NCBI GenBank assembly: GCA_026394395.1
Contig: JAPKYK010000001.1
Span: forward strand, 1-64,000
Reading direction: 5' to 3'
Length of the DNA stretch: 64,000 nt
Source: Methanomassiliicoccales archaeon
GTDB taxonomy: Archaea > Thermoplasmatota > Thermoplasmata > Methanomassiliicoccales > UBA472
Program-made: the position numbers and the translations under genes
In this document: piece by piece, positions 16,561 through 25,445 of the stretch
Layout of the letters: the number at the start of each line of letters is the position of its first letter
How positions within the stretch are numbered: position 1 is the first letter of the stretch
The notes under the pieces: model-generated
What the model was told of the DNA's origin: nothing
Database searches by the model: none
Seen by the model: the letters and a program-made list of their open reading frames with translations, nothing else

Positions 16561-18429
16561 ATGATAGCAACTGACAGTTTGATGTTCGAGGCGGGGATCA
16601 TAATGCTGGTCGCCTTCATAGGCGCAGCCGTAGCCTCGAAGGCCAAGCAAAGCGTCATCCTCGGCTACATACTAGCCGGAATCCTCATCGGTCCCTACAT
16701 TTACATCGAGCTCTTCGGCTTCACCTACGACGGGCTGGTCAAGGACACCGAGTTCATCAAGCTACTGTCCAGCATGGGCCTGACCCTGCTGATGTTCTTC
16801 GTGGGGCTAGGATTCTCGATAACCAAATTGAAGAAGACCAAGGCCCCGGCGATAATCCTGGCGCTGATGGACGTGGGGCTGGGCATGTTCCTCGGCATAC
16901 TCATCGGCTTCGCCCTGGGATGGCCGGTGGTGGACACGGTCTTCCTGGCCGGGGTAATATCCATGAGCTCGGTAGCCATCACCGGCAAGGCCTTGGAGGA
17001 CATGGAACGCTCCGCCAATCCGGAGAAGGAGTACCTGCTGGGCACGGTGATCGTGGAGAGCTTCCTGTCCATGGTGCTGCTCACCATCGCCGGGGGACTG
17101 ATGTTCAAGACCGACGCCAGCAACATGACCATGACCCGCCTCATCGTCGGTATACTGGCCTTCTACGGTTTCTTCATCTTCATAGCCATCGCGGTCATTC
17201 CCCACGTGGTGAAATACTTCGAGAGCATCAAGAGCAACGAACTGTTCGTGCTCTTCGCCTTAGGACTAGTGTTCCTCTCCGCTGCCCTGGCGGAGGTCGC
17301 CGGGGTCCCAGCCATCATCGGAGCCTTCTTCCTCGGCATGGTTTTCGCTGAGACCAAACTGGCGGAACGCATTGAGGACCGCATCACTCCGTTCCGGGAC
17401 GCCCTGGTGGCCGTCTTCTTCATCAGCTTCGGCATGATGATCAACCTGAACGCGCTGTCCGGGATCATTCCCATACTGCTCATCGCCGTGCCCGTTTCCC
17501 TGTTCTACGAGGTCATCATATTAGGGTCGGTCACCTATCTGCTGGGATTCACCTCTAAAGCCGCCACCTTCATCGGCACGGCCATGACCGGGCGTTCCTC
17601 GGAAGCCATCATGTACGCCAGCGTGGGGAGCAATTCCCCAGCGGTGACCAAAGAATCGCAACTTGACCCCTTCGCCGGAGCCTACTGCTTCATCATGAGT
17701 ATAATCGCTCCCACGCTGATGAAACACAGCGCAGGTGTAACCCGCGCGCTTACAAAGATAACGCCTAAGGTTCTGAGGTACAGCGGCTCCCTCATCAACC
17801 GCACCATGAGCAAGATTATCCTCCCCTCGACCCTCAAGCTGTTCGAGAGGACCCGCCGCTTGGAAGCCCTGGTGATCTTGTACTTCGTAATCCTCATGGC
17901 CATAATGGTGCTGCCCTTCCCCTACAACATGCTCTCCTTCGTCATCGGCGGGGGCATCGTGACCATCATCTACGCCACACTGGAGAGCGACATATACTCC
18001 ATTGTGCGCACCATTAACTTCGATAATCTGGGGGTGGTGACCCATGACCCCGGGCACATCAGCCGTTTCATCTCCGGCTTTGTCAGTCTGAGTCTGGTGA
18101 CCATACTCTCCCTGGCCGCGCTCTTCAGCATCTGGTGGGTCACATCGGTCATTATCCTGATTGCTTACTTCATCATAGTACTGGGAATGTCTCGCAGCGT
18201 CTATCATCTGACCAAGACGCCCTCGATGAACATAAACGCCAAACCGGTCAAGCGCCGCGTACCCCGCAAGAAGGAGAAGCCTTTCCAGCCCCAGTTCAAT
18301 GCACCGGAAGCGAGGCCCGATTCCGGCTGGGACCCGGAACCGGTCGAGGCGAAGGCGGAGCAGGTTCCCATGTCCGGACCGAGCATCGACGAGCCCTTGG
18401 ACGACAACACCAAGTGGAAGCGCCTGTGA
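16561..18429 (+). CDS. CPA2-family monovalent cation/proton antiporter
   Basis: A 622-aa membrane protein from the ATG at 16561 (an in-frame GTG at 16555 is possible); AGGTAG precedes it. The first 400 residues carry the 12-13 segment KefB/NapA-like exchanger, with GYILAGILIGP early on, GMVFAETKLAERIED and FISFGMMINLNAL. About three more hydrophobic segments follow (residues 435-570), then a proline- and lysine-rich cytoplasmic tail without a TrkA-N domain. It probably exchanges Na+ or K+ for H+. It is preceded by an unusually long leader. Confidence 0.9.
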   Translation: MIATDSLMFEAGIIMLVAFIGAAVASKAKQSVILGYILAGILIGPYIYIELFGFTYDGLVKDTEFIKLLSSMGLTLLMFFVGLGFSITKLKKTKAPAIILALMDVGLGMFLGILIGFALGWPVVDTVFLAGVISMSSVAITGKALEDMERSANPEKEYLLGTVIVESFLSMVLLTIAGGLMFKTDASNMTMTRLIVGILAFYGFFIFIAIAVIPHVVKYFESIKSNELFVLFALGLVFLSAALAEVAGVPAIIGAFFLGMVFAETKLAERIEDRITPFRDALVAVFFISFGMMINLNALSGIIPILLIAVPVSLFYEVIILGSVTYLLGFTSKAATFIGTAMTGRSSEAIMYASVGSNSPAVTKESQLDPFAGAYCFIMSIIAPTLMKHSAGVTRALTKITPKVLRYSGSLINRTMSKIILPSTLKLFERTRRLEALVILYFVILMAIMVLPFPYNMLSFVIGGGIVTIIYATLESDIYSIVRTINFDNLGVVTHDPGHISRFISGFVSLSLVTILSLAALFSIWWVTSVIILIAYFIIVLGMSRSVYHLTKTPSMNINAKPVKRRVPRKKEKPFQPQFNAPEARPDSGWDPEPVEAKAEQVPMSGPSIDEPLDDNTKWKRL

Positions 18430-18454
18430 ACTCAGGAACGAAAAAGACCAGAAG

Positions 18455-18526
18455 TGCGGGCACCGGGATTCGAACCCGAGTTCGAAGCTTGGGAAGCTTC
18501 AGTCCTAACCACTAGACTATGCCCGC
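18455..18526 (-). tRNA. tRNA-Gly (anticodon CCC)
   Basis: Read leftward, the acceptor arms GCGGGCA and TGCCCGC pair fully. The D arm is GTCT...GGAC, the anticodon stem GAAGC/GCTTC encloses TTCCCAA (anticodon CCC), and the T arm contains TTCGAAT. Discriminator base A at 18455; CCA is not encoded. No intron. It reads opposite to the antiporter gene that ends 25 bp away. Confidence 0.95.
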
Positions 18527-18549
18527 CTGAGGCTACTACAATACCGCGC

Positions 18550-18562
18550 AATTTTAAAGTTT
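18550..18562 (-). promoter_or_regulatory. TATA box of tRNA-Gly
   Basis: On the minus strand an ACTTTAAAATTG stretch lies about 28-35 bp before the tRNA 5' end, the spacing expected for an archaeal box A. Confidence 0.5.
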
Positions 18563-18591
18563 TTTCCCATCGCCTGGATGAAGGTCGACCA

Positions 18592-18867
18592 TCAGTTGTT
18601 GATGGATTTCAGAAGGTTCTCCAGCTCGGAGATGATCCGGTATATTACGGTCCTGCCGTGCATAGGTATGTTCGGGTCGTTAGCTAGGTCGTCCAGCTTG
18701 CCTATGGCCCCGGCCACGCGCACGTCCATGGCCTCCCCGTCCTGGTTCAACCGGCCCTTGGCCTCGGTGGCCCCGCGGCGAATGTTACGGGGAACGGAAG
18801 TGTCCTCCGACAACTGGTCCAAGACATCGATTACCTGATTGAGTCTCTGTTTAACATCGTATCCCAT
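18592..18867 (-). CDS. UPF0147 family protein
   Basis: A 91-aa helical protein. The start is the ATG at 18867 preceded by GGTGATTT; the longer frame upstream overlaps the next gene out of phase and is rejected. The sequence with VLDQLSEDTSVPRNIRRGA and DPNIPMHGRTVIYRIISELE is diagnostic for the archaeal UPF0147 family, whose function is unknown. Confidence 0.88.
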   Translation of the reverse strand: MGYDVKQRLNQVIDVLDQLSEDTSVPRNIRRGATEAKGRLNQDGEAMDVRVAGAIGKLDDLANDPNIPMHGRTVIYRIISELENLLKSINN

Positions 18868-18908
18868 GAAATCACCATCCTTTAGCATCACTGAGATGCG
18901 GTCCCCCC

Positions 18909-19229
18909 TCACTCGGAGTCGAACTTCAGCTCCCCCTTCTCCTTGAAGGCAGCTACCACCATGAGGGTCTTGGTGTCCTTGACGCCATTGATGCGGGACA
19001 GCTCTTCCACCAAGAATTTCTTGAGTTGAGTGTAGTTCTTGAACTTGGCCTTCACTACTATGTCGGTGTCCCCGGTAACCAGGAACACGTCTATGGCTAG
19101 CTTGAGCAAGGAAACGTTCTCGCATACCTCGTCAGCATCCTTGGTTTCGACCTTTAGGGTGATGATGGCGGTAACCTCATCTTCACCGTAGTATGAGGAC
19201 ATTATCGAGTCGTTCTCGCTCTGTTGCAT
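18909..19229 (-). CDS. Stand-alone Lrp/AsnC ligand-binding (RAM) domain protein
   Basis: A 106-aa protein that starts at the ATG at 19229, 7 nt after GGAGG. Residues 15-95 form the alpha/beta barrel of the Lrp/AsnC effector domain (AIITLKVETKDADEVCENV, AIDVFLVTGDTDIVVKAKFKN). No helix-turn-helix is present, so it may act as a partner of a full-length Lrp or as a small-molecule sensor. It lies upstream of the UPF0147 gene on the same strand. Confidence 0.8.
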   Translation of the reverse strand: MQQSENDSIMSSYYGEDEVTAIITLKVETKDADEVCENVSLLKLAIDVFLVTGDTDIVVKAKFKNYTQLKKFLVEELSRINGVKDTKTLMVVAAFKEKGELKFDSE

Positions 19230-19309
19230 GCACAACCCTCCTCGGACGCTCAGGATCGACCGATCACGCGGTCATGCTGGATTAGTCGCAGTGAAAAAAT
19301 CGGAAGGAA

Positions 19310-19483
19310 TCACATCGCGGTCTCGAATTCCTCTTGCAGGTCGATGATGACCTGTTCCAAGACCTCTTCCAGGCTGCTGCTCTGGTATTCCCGGAGGCCT
19401 CCGAGCTCGCTTTGCACCCGTGCCACGAAATTGTTGTTGTCTTTCAGGAACTCAACATTGCAAAGAGACTCTTCCATAGTCAT
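19310..19483 (-). CDS. Small acidic protein of 57 aa
   Basis: Too short for routine calling, but it has a good start: GGGGTG lies just before the ATG at 19483. The product begins MTMEESLCNVEFLKDNNNF and ends LQEEFETAM, acidic and mainly helical. It is the first frame of a leftward group with the Lrp-like and UPF0147 genes. No family recognised. Confidence 0.5.
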   Translation of the reverse strand: MTMEESLCNVEFLKDNNNFVARVQSELGGLREYQSSSLEEVLEQVIIDLQEEFETAM

Positions 19484-19628
19484 TCACCCCAGTCCAACAT
19501 CACGTGAGCGTTGGTCTGTTTTGGCGAATGCCCGGTTCCATATATAATGATTGCCTTAGGGCATTTTTCAGCCATCCAGCCCTCTGGATTGATATATATA
19601 TTAAAATATTATTATAATTTAATGCATA

Positions 19629-20027
19629 TTACAGATTCTTCTCCATGAAGTACGCCGGCCGGTCCTTGCCGAAATAGTTGGCTACGTCGCCCTTCTTGGT
19701 GAACCCGTATCCCTCCAAGGTCGGCAGGGCCTCGCTCTGCGGCTCCGCTTCCAGGGTGATCTTCACCGTCCCCGCCCATCGGGCCGCCCCTTCCGCCGCC
19801 TTGAGCAGCTCTGGCGACAATTGGCCTACCACGAGCAGGACCCGGCTCTTGCCCCCCTCGCCCTCATGATAGAGCACCATGGCCGAGCCCCCGGCCATAT
19901 GGATAGTGAAGTCAGGGGCGGTCATGAAGATCTCCAGGGCGGAAAGGGAGAAGGACGGCCCGCCGAGCAGGTTCGGCTTGCCCTCTATCCCCTTCAGATC
20001 GCTTAGCTTGGCCTCCTTGACCTTCAT
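19629..20027 (-). CDS. Degenerate GNAT-like protein
   Basis: A 132-aa protein placed 3 nt after a RimI-like gene. Its end, YGFTKKGDVANYFGKDRPAYFMEKNL, closely follows the last strands of RimI-type acetyltransferases, but the acetyl-CoA pyrophosphate loop (Q/RxxGxG/A) is not visible. It may be a non-catalytic partner of the neighbour or a diverged enzyme. Confidence 0.5.
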   Translation of the reverse strand: MKVKEAKLSDLKGIEGKPNLLGGPSFSLSALEIFMTAPDFTIHMAGGSAMVLYHEGEGGKSRVLLVVGQLSPELLKAAEGAARWAGTVKITLEAEPQSEALPTLEGYGFTKKGDVANYFGKDRPAYFMEKNL

Positions 20028-20030
20028 GCC

Positions 20031-20474
20031 TCATCCCTCCATGTGCTTGACCATCATGTCCGCGTCCGCCCCATCCTCGTAATAGCCTCTGAGGCGGGCC
20101 AACACCCTATACCCCTGGGAGAGGTATAAGTTGACCGCGGCGGCGTTGTCCGGGCGCACGCATAGCATGACCGTCAAGAAGCCGCCTTCCGCGGCCATCT
20201 TCTCCATGGCCTCGATCAGTTCCCGCCCCAACCCCCGATGGCGATGTGAGGGGGAGATGGCCAACGATAGCACCTCGGCCGTCTCGTACCCGGTCGACAG
20301 GCGGACCATGGAATAAGCTATCACGGCCCCCTCCTCGATCAACAGGGTACGTACCTCCGGGTCCGACAGAAAGCTCTCGACCAGCTCCTCGGAGAAGCTG
20401 TTGAGATCGAAAATCTCCTCCTCCAATGCCATGATCCCCGGCAGGTCACCCCTCCTCGCCAGACGCCTGTGCAC
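20031..20474 (-). CDS. RimI-like GNAT N-acetyltransferase
   Basis: A protein of about 147 aa from a GTG at 20474; the open frame extends to a TTG at 20555, almost touching the divergent asnS, which is less likely. The domain begins VHRRLARRGDLPGIMALEEEIF, and the acetyl-CoA site HRHRGLGRELIEAM is intact, followed by the LCVRPDNAAAVNLYLSQGYRV strand-helix. Archaeal members acetylate protein N-termini. The next gene is a degenerate relative. Confidence 0.85.
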   Translation of the reverse strand: MHRRLARRGDLPGIMALEEEIFDLNSFSEELVESFLSDPEVRTLLIEEGAVIAYSMVRLSTGYETAEVLSLAISPSHRHRGLGRELIEAMEKMAAEGGFLTVMLCVRPDNAAAVNLYLSQGYRVLARLRGYYEDGADADMMVKHMEG

Positions 20475-20567
20475 GCCTAGGAATCGTCCTCCCGGCTTTA
20501 TCCATTTGCCGCCGTCCCGACCGAAATCATTTGATACACAGAAGCAGTTCTTCAACAGCCAGGTGCA

Positions 20568-21869
20568 ATGATGACGTCCTTCTCAAGCATCCGCTCGCTG
20601 CTGACATCCCCCTGCCTCGAGGGCCAGGTGGCCCTGAGAGGATGGGTGTACCGCACCAGAAGCAGCGGAAAGATAGTGTTCGCCGTGGTCCGCGACTCCA
20701 CTGGAATCATCCAGGTAACCGTCAAGAAGGGCAATCTGCCCGACGCCCAGTTCGAGGCCGCCGGGGCCGCCTCCATCGAATCGTCGGTAGAGGTGGTCGG
20801 CACCATGTACAAGGACGATCGCGCTCCCGGCGGGTACGAGGTCCGAGCGTCCTCCCTAAGCGTCATCGGGGCCGCTCTGCCTTTCCCCATCACTGAGTAC
20901 CAGAGCGAGGAGCTGCTCTTGGACAACCGCCATTTATGGATACGTTCACGGGAGCAGACCGCGGTCATGAAGGTCAAGGCCACGCTGATGGCCGGCGCCC
21001 GGGAGTGGCTGGCCGAGAACGAGTTCACCGAGGTCACTCCGCCCATCTTCACCCAGAACGCCTGCGAGGGCGGGGTCACCCTCTTCAAACTGAAGTACTT
21101 CGACCGCGAGGCCTTCCTGAGCCAGAGCGCCCAGATGTACCTCGAGTCGCTGATATTCTCCCTTGAGAGGGTCTATTCCATCACCCCCTCCTTCCGGGCC
21201 GAGAAGTCCCGGACGTCTAGGCACCTGACCGAATACTGGCACATGGAACTGGAGGAGGCCTGGGTGGACAACGAGGGCAACATGAAGATCCAGGAGGAGC
21301 TGGTCTCGGCCATGGTGACCAAGACCCTCAAGGAGCGCAAGGAGGAGCTGGAGCTGCTCAAACGGGACATCGAGCCGTTAAAGATGGTGCAGCCTCCATT
21401 CAAGAGGCTGCGCTACGCGGACATGATCAACAAGCTGAAGGCCAAGGGCTTCGACATCGAGTTCGGGGCGGACCTGGGGGCGGCAGAAGAGAGGGCTATC
21501 ACCGAAGAGGAGGTCGCTCCGGTCTTCGTCACCAACTTTCCCAAGGTGTGCAAGGCCTTCTACATGAAGGAGGACGAGGACGACCTGCGCACCTACAAGT
21601 GCGCCGACCTGCTGGCACCCTTCGGCTTCGGGGAGGTAATAGGCGGTAGCGAGAGGGAGACCGACCTGAACAAGATACTGCAGAGGATGGAGGCCCAGGG
21701 CATACCGGAGGACCCGTACCGCTGGTACTTGGACCTGAGGCGCTTCGGCTCCGTGCCGCACTCCGGCTTCGGTCTGGGCGTGGAGCGCATCGTGAAGTGG
21801 GTGTGCAACCTGGACCACATCCGGGACGCCATACCGTACCCCAGGACCGTCGCCCGGGTTTACCCCTGA
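20568..21869 (+). CDS. asnS: Asparaginyl-tRNA synthetase (class IIb)
   Basis: A 433-aa synthetase: an N-terminal OB-fold anticodon-binding domain (GWVYRTRSSGKIVFAVVRDSTGIIQV), then the class II core with motif 2 FRAEKSRTSRHLTEYWHME and motif 3 GFGLGVERIV. The C-terminal YPRTVARVYP resembles AsnRS (PRT) rather than AspRS (PRD), hence the call; archaeal AspRS-like paralogues are the alternative. AGGTG precedes the ATG pair at 20568 and 20571. Confidence 0.88.
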   Translation: MMTSFSSIRSLLTSPCLEGQVALRGWVYRTRSSGKIVFAVVRDSTGIIQVTVKKGNLPDAQFEAAGAASIESSVEVVGTMYKDDRAPGGYEVRASSLSVIGAALPFPITEYQSEELLLDNRHLWIRSREQTAVMKVKATLMAGAREWLAENEFTEVTPPIFTQNACEGGVTLFKLKYFDREAFLSQSAQMYLESLIFSLERVYSITPSFRAEKSRTSRHLTEYWHMELEEAWVDNEGNMKIQEELVSAMVTKTLKERKEELELLKRDIEPLKMVQPPFKRLRYADMINKLKAKGFDIEFGADLGAAEERAITEEEVAPVFVTNFPKVCKAFYMKEDEDDLRTYKCADLLAPFGFGEVIGGSERETDLNKILQRMEAQGIPEDPYRWYLDLRRFGSVPHSGFGLGVERIVKWVCNLDHIRDAIPYPRTVARVYP

Positions 21870-22915
21870 AGGCGCCGGCCCATCTCACAATAAAGGTGAT
21901 AGGCGTTCTCCAGCTGGTACCTTTCCACATACTCGTCCTTGGCGTGGGCCATGGAAGGACTTCCCGGCCCGCAGACGCTGACCAGGGAGTTCACCGCGGA
22001 ATACACCGCGGCCTCGGTGGCGTAGGGGACGGCGAAAAGCTCCCCGGCCCCGGCGGCCTGCAGTTCTCTTATGAGCGTCGTGTCCGGCAGGGTCTCGAAG
22101 GCCGGAAGCTCGTACTGCATGACGATGTCGTAGTCCTCCCCATCGAGAGTGTGCATGATGCGTTCGCGCACCTCCTTGGCCGTCAGCGGATAGGGGAAGC
22201 GGGCGTTGAACTGGGCGTCGCAACGGTCCGGGACGATGTTGTTGCGGGTCCCGCCCTTGATGGTCGAAACGACCAGAGTGAGATCGTCAGTCGGTCCCGA
22301 AGGGACGTTGAGCATAGGGGAGAGCTTTTCCAGCAGCCGGGTCATGCGCATGATGGCATTATCCCCGTTCCAGGGCATGCTAGCGTGTGAGGCCACCCCG
22401 TGAGCGGTCAGTGTCAACCGGGATATCCCCTTCTCCTTCCAGGCCACCCTCAGGTCCGTGGGCTCTCCGACCAGCACGGAGCTGGCCTTGCGCACCTCCG
22501 GCCTCTTGGCCAGGAACTCCGCCCCGGTCATCAGCTCCTCCTCGTCAGTGGTGATGAGCAGACAGAACGGCACGTCCTCCTCCTTCAGCGTGCGTGCGGC
22601 AGACAGCATGGCCGCCGCTCCCCCCTTCATGTCCGCCGCTCCCAGGCCGTAGATGCGTCCAGCCTCCACCTCTCCGTCCTCCCTGGTCCAATCCTCCCCC
22701 GCGGGCACGGTATCGAGGTGGGCGGCGTAGGCCATTCCCCCTTCACCGTGGGACGCGACCAACGCAGGGCTCTCACGCATACCGCCGACGGTGATGTCCA
22801 GGCTCATCTCCTGCAATTTTCCGAGCACCATCTCGAAGAGCTCGTGCTTTCCCTCATTAGTGTCGCTGTGGACACGCAGCATCTCTATGAGGTTACGCAC
22901 GAGCTCCCTGGGCAT
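21860..22915 (-). CDS. M20-family metallopeptidase (ArgE/DapE-like)
   Basis: A 351-aa enzyme from the ATG at 22915; the longer frame runs into gcvT out of phase. Zinc-binding and catalytic segments are AAHLDTVPAG (His, Asp), GLGAADMKGG (Asp), ITTDEEELMTGAEF (Glu-Glu) and the C-terminal GPGSPSMAHAKDEYV (His). The dimerisation domain includes GVASHASMPWNGDN. Likely an N-acyl-amino-acid deacylase; the exact substrate cannot be told. It follows gcvT with a 4-nt gap and overlaps the asnS end by 10 nt. Confidence 0.85.
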   Translation of the reverse strand: MPRELVRNLIEMLRVHSDTNEGKHELFEMVLGKLQEMSLDITVGGMRESPALVASHGEGGMAYAAHLDTVPAGEDWTREDGEVEAGRIYGLGAADMKGGAAAMLSAARTLKEEDVPFCLLITTDEEELMTGAEFLAKRPEVRKASSVLVGEPTDLRVAWKEKGISRLTLTAHGVASHASMPWNGDNAIMRMTRLLEKLSPMLNVPSGPTDDLTLVVSTIKGGTRNNIVPDRCDAQFNARFPYPLTAKEVRERIMHTLDGEDYDIVMQYELPAFETLPDTTLIRELQAAGAGELFAVPYATEAAVYSAVNSLVSVCGPGSPSMAHAKDEYVERYQLENAYHLYCEMGRRLQG

Positions 22916-22919
22916 GGCA

Positions 22920-24035
22920 TCACTTCCTGTAGAAGGGGGTCTGCACAACCTTGGCCGGCACGGCCTCGCCGCGTATGGATATGGAAAGCTCCGTCCCAAC
23001 GGCGGAAAGCTTCTGGGGCACGTAGCCCATGGCGATCCCGATCCTCAAGCAGGGGGACATGTTGCCGCTGGTGACCTTCCCCACGACCTTGCCGTTCTGC
23101 ATGATGTCATAACCGTGGCGCGGGACGCCTCTGCCGGTCAGCTCCATCCCCACCAGCACATCGTACTTATGTTCCCTCTGCAGGATCAGCACATCCCGGC
23201 CGATGAAGGCATGGTCCATCTTGACCACCCAGGGCGGCCCGGTCTGCAAGGATGTCTGGCGTCCGTCGAAGTCCGTTCCCGACAGGAGGTAGGCCATCTC
23301 CAGGCGCAGGGTGTCCCTTGCTCCCAGCCCGATGGGCTTGACCTTCCCGTCCCCCTCTCCTAAAAGCTTGTTCCATAGCCAGGGGGCGTCCCGGTCCTCC
23401 ACCAGCACCTCGAAGCCGTCCTCGCCGGTGTATCCGGTGCTGCCGATGTAGCAGCCCACGCCCTGGCCGTTCGACGGCAATAGGTCGGGCAGGAATCTGG
23501 AACCCCCTCCGGAAAGGAAGGCGAAGCGCCCCTGGAAGCGCTTCATCTGGGAGAGGTCGATGGAGCATATTCTCTGCAGGACCCCCCGGGCCAACGGACC
23601 CTGTACGGCGATGCAGGCCAGGCGGGTAGAGAGGTCCACGATCTCCAATCCTTTGGTGTTGGCCTTAACCCACTCCCGCACGCGGTCCACGTTTGATGCG
23701 TTGGGGACCATCAGGTACTGCCCATCGGCGATGTGGTAGGTGATCACATCGTCTATGATCTGCCCGTCGGTGCTCAGCAGGTGGCCGTAGACCGCCTTGC
23801 CCACCGGGGCCTTGCTGATAGGATTAGTGAGCAGCCAGTCCAGCTGCTTGGTCACATCGGTGCCGTGGATGAGCAGGTCGCCCATGTGGGACACGTCGAA
23901 CAGACCGCACTGGCGTCGGACGTGGGCGTGCTCCTCGATGATACCAGAATACTGAATGGGCATCTCCCACCCAGCGAACTCGACCATCCTGGCCTTCTGA
24001 GCCAGGTGCTCTTTGTAAAGCGGCGTTCTGTTCAT
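22920..24035 (-). CDS. gcvT: Aminomethyltransferase, glycine cleavage T protein
   Basis: A 371-aa folate-dependent enzyme. N-terminal FAGWEMPIQYSGIIEEHAHVR and FDVSHMGDL, a central GYTGEDGFEV motif and GLGARDTLRLEMAY are all typical of GcvT. The C-terminal barrel (GVPRHGYDI...VGKVTSGNMSPCL) is complete. No gcvH or gcvP lies in the window, so it may work with distant partners. Confidence 0.92.
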   Translation of the reverse strand: MNRTPLYKEHLAQKARMVEFAGWEMPIQYSGIIEEHAHVRRQCGLFDVSHMGDLLIHGTDVTKQLDWLLTNPISKAPVGKAVYGHLLSTDGQIIDDVITYHIADGQYLMVPNASNVDRVREWVKANTKGLEIVDLSTRLACIAVQGPLARGVLQRICSIDLSQMKRFQGRFAFLSGGGSRFLPDLLPSNGQGVGCYIGSTGYTGEDGFEVLVEDRDAPWLWNKLLGEGDGKVKPIGLGARDTLRLEMAYLLSGTDFDGRQTSLQTGPPWVVKMDHAFIGRDVLILQREHKYDVLVGMELTGRGVPRHGYDIMQNGKVVGKVTSGNMSPCLRIGIAMGYVPQKLSAVGTELSISIRGEAVPAKVVQTPFYRK

Positions 24036-24079
24036 GTGCTCACCCTCTAAAATGACGGCAAATTATCAATAGCTTTCCG

Positions 24080-25243
24080 TCAGCGCCCGCCCAGGCTCTC
24101 CTCCAACCTGGTGCGGACCACCTTGGCCGGTACGTCTGGCAGCGATATGTAGGTGGTGCGCCCGCCGGTCTCCTCGTTGGCCACGCGCGTGCCTACCAAC
24201 CCCTGGTTGGACAGGTCCTGCAGATAGGACCAGAACATGGTATGCCCCCTGGCCTTCTCCCCGTACTCCTCGACCACTATCTTGTAGACGGCCTCGGCCT
24301 CCGGGGTGCGCACGTAGGCCTGGTCCTTTATGGCCCTAGCCACGGACAGCAGCACCATCTTGTGCTGCTTGTCCAGGTCCTCTATCTTGCTCTCGGTGAC
24401 CACCGAGTAGGTGAGGGCCTTGGCCCCGCGCACGTGCTCCGGCGCCAGATGCTCCGAGCCCTCCTCCTCGGCCAGCATGCCGGCCCGGTCCAGCAGCTCG
24501 ATGGCGAAGCGGGCGTCCCCGAACTCGGAGGCGATGTCGGCCATGAGGTCCAGGGAGTCCGGGCGCACCGTCCCGGGGAAGAACGCCAGCTCCGTGCGCA
24601 CCTTCAGTATGTCGGCCAGGTCCCGCACCCCGTACTTGTCGAAGCGGATGGCGTTCGACCGTCGGAAAGTGGACGACGAGGCGGGGTCCAGCATCTCCAG
24701 GACGTTCTTCTGGGAGATCATGATGACGGAGAGCGACGGACGGCCGCCCACCACCTCCTCGTCGAAGCGTGTGAGCTGGTAGACGAGGTCGCCAGCCCCC
24801 TTGACCAGGAGCACGTCGGCCTCGTCCAGGACCACCACCAGGTGCATCTTGCGCTTCTCCAGGTGCTTGCGTATGGAGCGCAGCATCTCCTCGGTGGAGA
24901 ACCCGCGGTCGGGGAAGTTCTCGTCGAAGTGCATGACGATGCGGCGAAGGACGGCCACTTCCGTCGGCCGCTGGCGGCAGTTGACTATGATGTAGTCCAT
25001 CACTCTGCCCCTCTCCTGCGCGGCCTTCATCAGGTCCAGGCAGAAGCGCTTGGAGGTGGCCGTCTTTCCCGTTCCGACGCTGCCGATGAGGAAGGCGGTC
25101 TGGGACATGCTGCCCTCTAGCACCGGGCGGAAGAGCATATCGAGCCTCTCCAGCTGCTCCTCACGGTGGCATAGCTTGTCCGGCACGTAATCGAACGAAA
25201 GTTTGGATTGGTCCTTGATCAGGCGTGGGTTACGCATATGCAT
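24080..25243 (-). CDS. Orc1/Cdc6-family replication initiator
   Basis: A 387-aa AAA+ protein from the ATG at 25243, preceded by GAGAAGG; the much longer open frame overlapping rpl12 is spurious. Walker A is GSVGTGKT at residues 54-61, Walker B is VVVLDEAD, and sensor 1 is VIMISQKN. A C-terminal winged helix follows (TPEAEAVYKIVVEEYGEKARGHTMFWSYLQDLSNQGLV). Archaeal Orc1/Cdc6 proteins bind origins and load MCM. An origin could be near, but I see no clear origin box repeats in 25244-25445. Confidence 0.9.
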   Translation of the reverse strand: MHMRNPRLIKDQSKLSFDYVPDKLCHREEQLERLDMLFRPVLEGSMSQTAFLIGSVGTGKTATSKRFCLDLMKAAQERGRVMDYIIVNCRQRPTEVAVLRRIVMHFDENFPDRGFSTEEMLRSIRKHLEKRKMHLVVVLDEADVLLVKGAGDLVYQLTRFDEEVVGGRPSLSVIMISQKNVLEMLDPASSSTFRRSNAIRFDKYGVRDLADILKVRTELAFFPGTVRPDSLDLMADIASEFGDARFAIELLDRAGMLAEEEGSEHLAPEHVRGAKALTYSVVTESKIEDLDKQHKMVLLSVARAIKDQAYVRTPEAEAVYKIVVEEYGEKARGHTMFWSYLQDLSNQGLVGTRVANEETGGRTTYISLPDVPAKVVRTRLEESLGGR

Positions 25244-25370
25244 TACCTTCTCATGCGTATGAATCCGAAGCCGAGGGTCATATTCTGCAATCTCATCGGG
25301 ATGGAAAGGTATGGGCGACTCATAAATTGTTTTACGATGACTATAGAAAGCGTAGGCTTCGCCAACGAAC

Positions 25371-25442
25371 AAAAAAATGAAAAGGTAAATGGTTTGAAGA
25401 CCTGAGAAGGCTCGGTAACTGGGGACCGGCCCTGTCTGGTCC
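25371..25442 (-). terminator. Possible terminator after the L12 gene
   Basis: On the minus strand, GGACC (25438-25442) pairs with GGTCC (25423-25427) directly after the rpl12 stop, and a seven-T run lies at 25371-25377. T-runs alone can end archaeal transcripts. The spacing of 45 nt between stem and T-run makes the link weak. Confidence 0.35.
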
Positions 25443-25445
25443 TGT

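Noticed and set aside
18868-19125. Long N-terminal extension of the UPF0147 frame
   Set aside because: It lies out of phase inside the Lrp-like gene; the ATG at 18867 with GGTGATTT gives the normal family length.
25423-25442. Hairpin after rpl12 as a replication origin element
   Set aside because: It is a single short stem next to a stop codon without repeated boxes; a terminator role is more likely.
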